A stretch of DNA of 64,000 nucleotides from Streptomyces noursei. Its GTDB lineage: Bacteria; Actinomycetota; Actinomycetes; Streptomycetales; Streptomycetaceae. Below are positions 58,927 through 64,000 of the stretch, piece after piece. Position 1 is the first letter of the stretch. Each line of letters opens with the position of its first letter. Location of the stretch: the NCBI RefSeq assembly GCF_001646665.1, contig NZ_LWBU01000101.1:62001-126000 (forward strand), in the 5' to 3' direction. The position numbers and the translations under genes were made by a program. Under the pieces are notes generated by a model. That model worked only from the letters and a program-made list of their open reading frames with translations, was not told the DNA's origin and ran no database searches.

Positions 58927-59622
58927 TTGCCTGTTGCCGACCGCTTCCTGGATATCCGCCGCGATCCGCACTCCGACGAGGTCCTCGCCCGAGGTGGAGA
59001 TCAGGAGGCGCACAGCATCCTCCAGCGCGCTGGTTTCGTCGCCGTCGTCCGCGTCCACGAGACCTACCACCGCGCCCCGACCGGCTTCGCTCAGGACGAG
59101 GAAGCCCGCCTCGCCACCGAAGCCGTCGCCCGGCTGCGATCCGCCGGATACCACGTGGACTGCGACGAGGGCTTCGAGACAGAGGCCCGCCCGACCCGTT
59201 ACCTGCCGCTGGGCACCTCCGTGGCTCACCTCGCCGAACGGATCCGCGAAGCCACCACCACCGACGAGGCGGCCGACGCCCTCACCGAACTGACCGCTGC
59301 CCACGACGGCATCCTCACCGCCCTGAGCCACGTGGTCACCGCCGCAGCCGAGTTCCATGACGGGCTCGGCGGTGCGGCCGACCCGCACATCGCCCGCCGG
59401 CTGCGTTACCTCGCCGGCGAGCACCTGCACACCATCCGTACCGACCTCGCCGAGACCCGCAACGCGCTCGTCGACCGGCACGCTCCGCACCCCAGCCGCA
59501 GCGCCTGCGCCGCAGAGGTCCCCGCCACTGAGCGCGAGCGCTCCGCCGTGTGTGCCTGCCCGCCCCCGCCGCGCACGCTGCCGGCCCCGCCGCCTCCGGT
59601 GGCTGCCGGGCTGCGCCGCTGA
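58927..59622 (+). CDS. small protein of the GYxVxxD paralog family, long form
   Basis: 231 residues from TTG 58927 (AGGAGA upstream). Core: HSILQRAGFVAVVRVHETYH, EEARLATEAVARLRSAGYHV, DCDEGFE. A C-terminal helical part follows (LAERIREATTTDEAADALTE, AHDGILTALSHVVTAAAEFH, HIARRLRYLAGEHLHTIRTD). The helical half returns in the broken gene at 60386. No known family. Confidence 0.65.
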   Translation: MPVADRFLDIRRDPHSDEVLARGGDQEAHSILQRAGFVAVVRVHETYHRAPTGFAQDEEARLATEAVARLRSAGYHVDCDEGFETEARPTRYLPLGTSVAHLAERIREATTTDEAADALTELTAAHDGILTALSHVVTAAAEFHDGLGGAADPHIARRLRYLAGEHLHTIRTDLAETRNALVDRHAPHPSRSACAAEVPATERERSAVCACPPPPRTLPAPPPPVAAGLRR

Positions 59623-59645
59623 CCCCCACCTCGCTCAAGGACACC

Positions 59646-60389
59646 ATGCACGACTACGACAACTCCGAGCGCCTCGCCTCGTACGCCGACGTCCTCGCCG
59701 GCGAACTCCCGGGCGCCTGGACCAGTTTCCCTCCCGAGCACAAGGACGACCTCGCCGAACTGGCTGACCGCATCTGGGACCTGGGCCTCGTCGCCGCGTC
59801 ACTCGCTGAGCACCCGCTCCAGCAGGCGGCCGTCCTGAGCCGCCCGGACGGAGCCCGGCTCGTCGTCCTGGAACGGCACGACGAACGCGACGGATTCCTC
59901 GTTGCCGCCGTCGCCCCGCGCGCCCTGCCCGACGAGGCGTACGGCGCCGTATCCGAGCCCAACGGCATTGCGCTCGTGGACGATCCGTTCCTGGGGACCG
60001 AGCAGGTCGTCGGCGACCTGCTCGCCCGCTACGAAGCCGCGCTCGCCCAGGTCCGGCACAACGCCCTGGGTGGCATCCAGCCGTCCCAGCCGGATCGGGT
60101 CGTTCTGACCTGGCAGCAGGACGGCAGCGTTGCCGCCGCGCCCGTCGGTGACGCAGCCGGCGCCGTCCTGGTAGCTCACGGCTTCATCCAGGATCCGCAC
60201 ACCGGTATCTACCGCCTCGGCGCGGACGACACCAGGGCCCAGGCTCGCGCCCTGCGCGCGATCGGCCCGCAGCTCGACGCGCTCGGCATCGGCACGGCGC
60301 TCCAGCACCCCGCAGCTCGGACCGCGCCCAGTGCCGTCCTGCCGCCGGCCCCTGCCGCCACACGAACGCCGGCCTCCAGGGCTCGATGA
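59646..60389 (+). CDS. hypothetical protein
   Basis: 247 residues. DVLAGELPGAWTSFPPEHKD, FLVAAVAPRALPDEAYGAVS and VVGDLLARYEAALAQVRHNA resemble a unit of the 52121 protein. A C-terminal sheet domain (DRVVLTWQQDGSVAAAPVGD, GFIQDPHTGIYRLGADDTRA, LRAIGPQLDALGIG) repeats the GF-x-x-D-x-x-GxY-x-L pattern of 52121. The two genes are probably distant duplicates. Function unknown. Confidence 0.6.
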   Translation: MHDYDNSERLASYADVLAGELPGAWTSFPPEHKDDLAELADRIWDLGLVAASLAEHPLQQAAVLSRPDGARLVVLERHDERDGFLVAAVAPRALPDEAYGAVSEPNGIALVDDPFLGTEQVVGDLLARYEAALAQVRHNALGGIQPSQPDRVVLTWQQDGSVAAAPVGDAAGAVLVAHGFIQDPHTGIYRLGADDTRAQARALRAIGPQLDALGIGTALQHPAARTAPSAVLPPAPAATRTPASRAR

Positions 60390-61035
60390 AGCCAGGGGAG
60401 CCCGTCCTGGTGCTGGAGTACGTCACCATCACCAAGGACCCACGCACGGGCTGGTCGTCGCGATCGGCGGGACCGAGCGAGCGGCGGACATCCTCCAGCG
60501 CACCGGTGGCTTCCTGACCGCTCCCGGCCCCCGCGGGGACTACCACCGTCTTCCCCACGGCCTCCCGATCGAGCAGCAGCGCCTGAAGGCCACCGCGGCA
60601 TCGCACGCCCTGCTCTGCGCCGGTCAAGCGTCCACCTCGACCCCGCCCTGAACGCGCTGACCGCGCCGAACGGCGAACGCGACGCGGCCTGCGCTACCTC
60701 GCTCAGCTCGCCGAGCGGGCCTCCCACGCTGAGAGCAGCACCGAGGTCGCCGAGGTCCTGACCGCGATTGCCGGGCCGGCCAGCGGCCTGCTGCCGCTCA
60801 CCCGGGACGTTGTCGTCAGGGCCTGGATCGCCTTGTCCCCCGCCGCGGACGCCGAAGCGCAGACCCCGACCCCGTCGCCGACCTCGGCAACACGGCCAAC
60901 GCGCTGTCGCGCGCCGCCCACCAGATCCTCGCCGCCCGCAATCACGCCGCGCGGGCTCCCGAGCGGTCGACAGCCACAACACCGCCGCCGAGCCCCGCGA
61001 GGCAGCCGTCCGCCCCCGCACCCCGACGCCGCTGA
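60386..61035 (+). pseudogene. broken member of the GYxVxxD paralog family
   Basis: Starts MKPGEPVLVLEYVTITKDPR (frame 2). It continues in frame 1 as LVVAIGGTERAADILQRTGG, PIEQQRLKATAASHALLCAG, then VHLDPALNALTAPNGERD in another frame, RLRYLAQLAERASHAESSTE, EVLTAIAGPASGLLPLTRDV, and again shifted NALSRAAHQILAARNH. At least three frame changes. The parts line up with the intact gene at 58927. Clearly not translated whole as it stands. Confidence 0.65.
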
Positions 61036-61050
61036 ACTGGAGAACCGCCC

Positions 61051-61458
61051 ATGGGCAATCGTGCCGATGATTACGGCACCGACGTCGAGATCTACGTCAA
61101 AGCGTTGACCACCACCATCCACGCCGCCACTCCCACCGGCGCCCCGGCCAAGCTCCACGACCTGCTGGAACAGCTCGGGATGGAACGCCACGAGTACCCC
61201 GTCGGCACCCCCCTGTACATCTGGCACACCGTGCCCGACCACCTCGGTGCCGATGAGCAGAAGCACCTGGCGAGCAGGGCGGTCCCGACGCTGCTGATGG
61301 CCGGATACAAGGTCAACATCGACCCCGACCTGCTCGACGAAACCGCCTACCAGCAGGCCGTGCGGGAAGTCCGCGCCAGCAAGCCGCGCCCCGTCAAACA
61401 GCAGCCGCCACGGGCTGCCTCCGCCCCTCGCCCCACACCGTCCCGGCGTACCCCGTAA
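61051..61458 (+). CDS. small protein of the GYxVxxD paralog family, short form
   Basis: 135 residues, GGAG then ATG. KLHDLLEQLGMERHEYPVGT, PLYIWHTVPDHLGADEQKHL and ASRAVPTLLMAGYKVNIDPD carry the family core. The helical C-terminal half of the 58927 protein is absent. Ends with a Pro/Arg tail and a strong hairpin. Confidence 0.68.
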   Translation: MGNRADDYGTDVEIYVKALTTTIHAATPTGAPAKLHDLLEQLGMERHEYPVGTPLYIWHTVPDHLGADEQKHLASRAVPTLLMAGYKVNIDPDLLDETAYQQAVREVRASKPRPVKQQPPRAASAPRPTPSRRTP

Positions 61459-61466
61459 CGCCCGTC

Positions 61467-61498
61467 GGGCGGCCCCGGCTCCCTACTCGGGGCCGCCC
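61467..61498 (+). terminator. strong hairpin after the 61051 gene
   Basis: Arms GGGCGGCCCCG and CGGGGCCGCCC, 11 perfect pairs, 10-base loop, 8 bases past the stop. Likely terminator. Confidence 0.75.
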
Positions 61499-61530
61499 GC
61501 CCCGCACCGACAGCCTTATCGGAGAACCCA

Positions 61531-61716
61531 GTAACACCCAGCAAGCCCCCGCCGATCAGCCACCGCCTCACACCCCGCCTCGCCACCGCCCTGTTCCGCC
61601 GCTACCTACGCGCCTGCATCACCACCAGCCCCCACCGCCCCTCCCCGCCGGCACCTGCCCGCCCCGGAGCCGTCCTCGGCGAAGCCCGGCGGATCGGCCA
61701 CCGCCACCACCACTGA
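61531..61716 (+). CDS. possible small basic protein with GTA start (61 aa)
   Basis: An open frame with GGAG seven bases before GTA; no standard start. VTPSKPPPISHRLTPRLATA and LFRRYLRACITTSPHRPSPP read as a short basic amphipathic peptide with an Arg/Pro/His-rich tail. If real, GTA would be a very rare initiation codon. Listed with low confidence since it fits the non-standard starts seen at 48-51 kb. Confidence 0.25.
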   Translation, partial: VTPSKPPPISHRLTPRLATALFRRYLRACITTSPHRPSPPAPARPGAVLGEARRIGHRHHH

Positions 61717-61740
61717 TACCGACCCCCGTCCTGGAGGAGC

Positions 61741-62124
61741 ATGCCCCACTCCCACCCGTACCCGGTGCGGCTGGCCGACGAGATCGCCCGCCAGCTCGGC
61801 CAGCTCGGCGACCACCTCGCGATACTCCCCCCGCATGAAGCAACGCAGGTCATCGCACGCGTTGTCGACCCTGCGGACGGCGTCCTCGCCGGCGTCACCC
61901 ACCTCGTCTCCGTCAGCAGCATGTTCGCCAAGGTCCAGGCCGAGCGCGGCGCCCTGCCCGCTGAGGTGTGGCTCGCCCTGGGGCGGGCCACGAACGAGCT
62001 CGACGCCATCGGCGGGGACCTGGACGAGCACCGAGAGATCCTCCAGCACGCCGGCAACCGACCTGAGACCGCACCGGCGAAGCCGCCGGCCCCTGCTCCA
62101 CTCGTCGTACGGCGGCGCCGGTGA
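61741..62124 (+). CDS. helical plasmid protein (127 aa)
   Basis: GGAGGA before the ATG. VRLADEIARQLGQLGDHLAI, ARVVDPADGVLAGVTHLVSV and WLALGRATNELDAIGGDLDE are helices. The layout (helix, helix, helix with D/E-x-x-A-R) is like the C-terminal half of the 58927 family. The stop overlaps the DUF317 start by 4 bases. Confidence 0.65.
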   Translation: MPHSHPYPVRLADEIARQLGQLGDHLAILPPHEATQVIARVVDPADGVLAGVTHLVSVSSMFAKVQAERGALPAEVWLALGRATNELDAIGGDLDEHREILQHAGNRPETAPAKPPAPAPLVVRRRR

Positions 62125-62924
62125 AGAGGAAGCAGTGGCAGGGCTGGGGGGTCGGCGAGCAGGCGCAGCAGCACTACCTTGTCGAGCCCCGCGCCCTCGC
62201 CGGCGGCGGTGACCTCCGGCACGTCTCCGAGTTCCTGCGCGCTTCGGGTTGGCGGGACAAGTCCAAGGCGGGCGGTCCCCTTGCCATGGAAAGCCCGGAC
62301 CGCGCGGTCCGTATCACCTACGACCCCTTCGTACTGCCCGGCGGGTGGACCATCCACGGTGCCGCGAGCGGACATCAAGAGCAGTGGTGGGCAGTCCTCG
62401 GGCGGCAAACGCCGGTGGAGATCGTCGCCGGTCTCACCGACGCCCTCACCCGCCCCCGCTCCGCGCACGCCCCCAACGTGTGGGCACCTTTGCGCGAGCA
62501 GGGGTGGGACCGTCCGCCCAACGCCGAGCACGTGACCGCGACCAGCCCCGACGGCAGCGCCTGGATGCAGTTCCACCAGGGCCCTGACGGCGAGGCGATG
62601 TGGTGGTCCGGGGCGAAGGACAAGCAAGGCAACGGCTGGACAGCCCAGTTCGCCCCCAGCACCCCGATGCACCTGGTGGAAGCCTTCTCGACCGCGCTCG
62701 CCAGCCCCGAACCCGTGATGCGCCCGCTCGGACGGGTTCCACACAGCGCCCAGATCCGCACCACGTCCGTGTCCGTCCTGCCCTCCCAGCTCAGCGCCTG
62801 GCAGCAGGCCCGGATCACCGCCGCCCGCGCCGCCACCTGGGCTCGCAACGCCGCCCGCAGTAGCCGGCCCCGCACCGCGGCCCGCCCCCACGCCAACGCT
62901 GGTGGCGCCCGCACCTACCGCTGA
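62121..62924 (+). CDS. DUF317-domain protein, two units
   Basis: 267 residues, GTG in a 4-base overlap. First unit: HYLVEPRALAGGGDLRHVSE, ITYDPFVLPGGWTIHGAASG, PVEIVAGLTDALTRPRSAHA. Second unit: EQGWDRPPNAEHVTATSPDG, AWMQFHQGPDGEAMWWSGAK, TPMHLVEAFSTALASPEPVM. DUF317 repeats are thus clear. C-terminus is Arg/Ala-rich. DUF317 genes at the end of transfer operons are common in Streptomyces elements. Confidence 0.8.
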   Translation: MKRKQWQGWGVGEQAQQHYLVEPRALAGGGDLRHVSEFLRASGWRDKSKAGGPLAMESPDRAVRITYDPFVLPGGWTIHGAASGHQEQWWAVLGRQTPVEIVAGLTDALTRPRSAHAPNVWAPLREQGWDRPPNAEHVTATSPDGSAWMQFHQGPDGEAMWWSGAKDKQGNGWTAQFAPSTPMHLVEAFSTALASPEPVMRPLGRVPHSAQIRTTSVSVLPSQLSAWQQARITAARAATWARNAARSSRPRTAARPHANAGGARTYR

Positions 62925-62954
62925 TCACCCTCACCCCACGAACCGAGGAGCTTG

Positions 62955-63311
62955 ATGCCCGCACTCACCCCGGACACGGTCCGCACGGCGACCGAGACCC
63001 TTTCCCTTCTTGCCGACTACCTGCGTGAGAGCCCCGACCCCGAAGAGGCGCTCGCCCTCGTCGCGCCTCTGCTCGACGAGTACACGGGCCTGCCCGTCCA
63101 GCTCGCCGACACCTTGCGCGCCCTCGCCCGCGCCGTGCAGGACCACCCGGACACCCCGCGCACCCCAGAAGTCGGCTTCCTGATCACGGACCTGCGCACC
63201 GCCGCATGGGAGCAGGCAGACCAGCACACCCTCCACTACGTCCTGGACGGCCTCCGGGGCCTGTACGGCAGCGCCGTCGCCACCGAGCCGGAGTGCGGCT
63301 CGTGCCGCTGA
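62955..63311 (+). CDS. hypothetical helical protein (118 aa)
   Basis: GAGGAG before the ATG. VRTATETLSLLADYLRESPD, EEALALVAPLLDEYTGLPVQ, DTLRALARAVQDHPDTPRTP, DLRTAAWEQADQHTLHYVLD. Four helices and a C-terminal Cys pair (CGSC). The stop overlaps the next GTG by 10 bases. No family recognised. Confidence 0.6.
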   Translation: MPALTPDTVRTATETLSLLADYLRESPDPEEALALVAPLLDEYTGLPVQLADTLRALARAVQDHPDTPRTPEVGFLITDLRTAAWEQADQHTLHYVLDGLRGLYGSAVATEPECGSCR

Positions 63312-64000
63312 GCGAACGGCAGCTCGCCGCCTTCGCCGACAAGCACGCCTGGCGGATCCCGTTCGACACCAGCCCCCGCCACCTCGCCGGCCCCGGAGAC
63401 GCCCGCCACGTCACCCACGGCCTGGCCGCCGCCGGATGGAGACCCACCGCCGACCCGCTCAGCGCCGAGATCGTCCTGCGCAGCCCCGATCAGCGGCACA
63501 GCCTGCATTTCGACCCGCAGTCCGCCACCTCCGCGTGGTGGCGGCTGCGGGCCGAGCCCACCGGCAGCGAACCGGGCTGGTACGCCGAGTTCGGCGAACT
63601 CGTCCCCGCCGAGGTCCTCGCCGCCCTCACCGACGCCCTCGTCGCACCTGCACCCGCCGAGCCGGCCAACCCCCTGCCAGCGCTGGAAGCTGCCGGCTGG
63701 CTCATCGACGGCCGCGGGGCCGCCGTCTCCGATCCACCGGGATGCAGGGTGGAGCGCCGGCCCAAGAAGGGCGACGGCACCGTGCCGTGGCGCGAACCAG
63801 ACCGTACGTCCTGGCACATCGACGTCCGGGACCACCCCCGACCCTTCGCTGCGAGCCCCCGGATCTGGCACGCCTGGTTCGACGGCAACACACCGGAGCA
63901 CCTCGTGACCGCCTTCATCACCACGCTCGCTGACCGCGCCCCGCTCCAGCGCGGCATGTACGACCGCACCGCCCACGGCGCCGTTCAGAAGCCGAGCCCG
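63302..64000 (+). CDS. DUF317-domain protein, cut by the right edge
   Basis: Open from GTG 63302 to the window end without a stop (233 codons seen). First unit: PRHLAGPGDARHVTHGLAAA, GWRPTADPLSAEIVLRSPDQ, WWRLRAEPTGSEPGWYAEFG, VPAEVLAALTDALV. Second unit: ALEAAGWLIDGRGAAVSDPP, SWHIDVRDHPRPFAASPRIW, HAWFDGNTPEHLVTAFITTL. It pairs with the 62121 gene. Complete length unknown. Confidence 0.75.
   Translation, partial: MPLSERQLAAFADKHAWRIPFDTSPRHLAGPGDARHVTHGLAAAGWRPTADPLSAEIVLRSPDQRHSLHFDPQSATSAWWRLRAEPTGSEPGWYAEFGELVPAEVLAALTDALVAPAPAEPANPLPALEAAGWLIDGRGAAVSDPPGCRVERRPKKGDGTVPWREPDRTSWHIDVRDHPRPFAASPRIWHAWFDGNTPEHLVTAFITTLADRAPLQRGMYDRTAHGAVQKPSP

Noticed and set aside
1..64000. tRNA or rRNA genes, integrase and att sites
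   Set aside because: No cloverleaf-like sequence, rRNA motif, or tyrosine/serine recombinase was recognised; an integrative element cannot be excluded because the ends are outside the window.

Overview
The window is high-GC actinobacterial DNA, almost certainly Streptomyces or a close relative. Evidence is the codon bias, a WhiB-type regulator, DUF317, DUF2637, DUF4913 and Spo0M families, AGGAG-type ribosome sites with many GTG and TTG starts, and an LAxTG surface protein. It reads as part of a large (possibly linear) conjugative plasmid or integrative element. No rRNA, tRNA, CRISPR array or insertion sequence was found.

Layout. (1) 0-2.7 kb is a gene graveyard: pieces of a ketoacyl-ACP synthase III, an acyl carrier protein and porphobilinogen deaminase, broken by frameshifts. 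(2) 2.7-4.7 kb holds a thioesterase and an XRE/MmyB-type regulator, followed by 1.1 kb of gene-free DNA with stacked hairpins. (3) 5.8-12.8 kb is a replication/mobilisation block on the + strand: a helix-turn-helix replication-like protein with internal iteron-like repeats, a zinc-finger protein, a WhiB protein, a DUF2637 membrane protein carrying a second dense repeat array, MobC and a relaxase. A run of inverted repeats inside the start of mobC is a good oriT candidate. (4) 12.8-16 kb has a lipoprotein and DUF317 genes. (5) 16.2-19.2 kb is an unrecognised gene pair, one with a HEPN-like RxxxxH motif and the other with a PD-(D/E)xK nuclease motif; it is the best candidate for a new defence system. 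(6) 19.6-26.8 kb is a stress island: two CNNM/CBS transporters, a helix-hairpin-helix protein, Spo0M, TerB, a universal stress protein and a BlaI/M56-peptidase pair. Three matching CTAC-N6-GTAG operators suggest one BlaI regulon. (7) 27.3-39.6 kb is a long minus-strand run: LAxTG surface protein, DUF317, ATP-grasp ligase, MFS exporter, two winged-helix regulators, coiled-coil proteins, an SH3-like secreted protein, a RelE-like protein, DUF4913 and an orphan DNA methyltransferase. (8) From about 39.7 kb a divergent promoter region opens a plus-strand conjugation operon: NlpC/P60 wall hydrolase, DUF6112, a TrbL/VirB6-like protein, a PrgI/SCO6880-type protein and a VirB4-like ATPase. Accessory genes follow, including a glycosyltransferase, an MFS protein, a degenerate relaxase paralog and more DUF317 genes, running off the right edge.

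Together the genes suggest a self-transmissible element: the relaxase and MobC process DNA, the type IV secretion-like complex moves it, the wall hydrolase opens the envelope, and the DUF317 and other accessory proteins are of unknown function. No VirD4/TraG or FtsK/TraB coupling protein was seen in the window.

Several genes need a one-base shift to read through (near 3460, 29476, 40023, 49483, 58145 and 60445). This may be real decay or base-calling error; the sequence alone does not decide. All functions are inferred from sequence patterns by eye.
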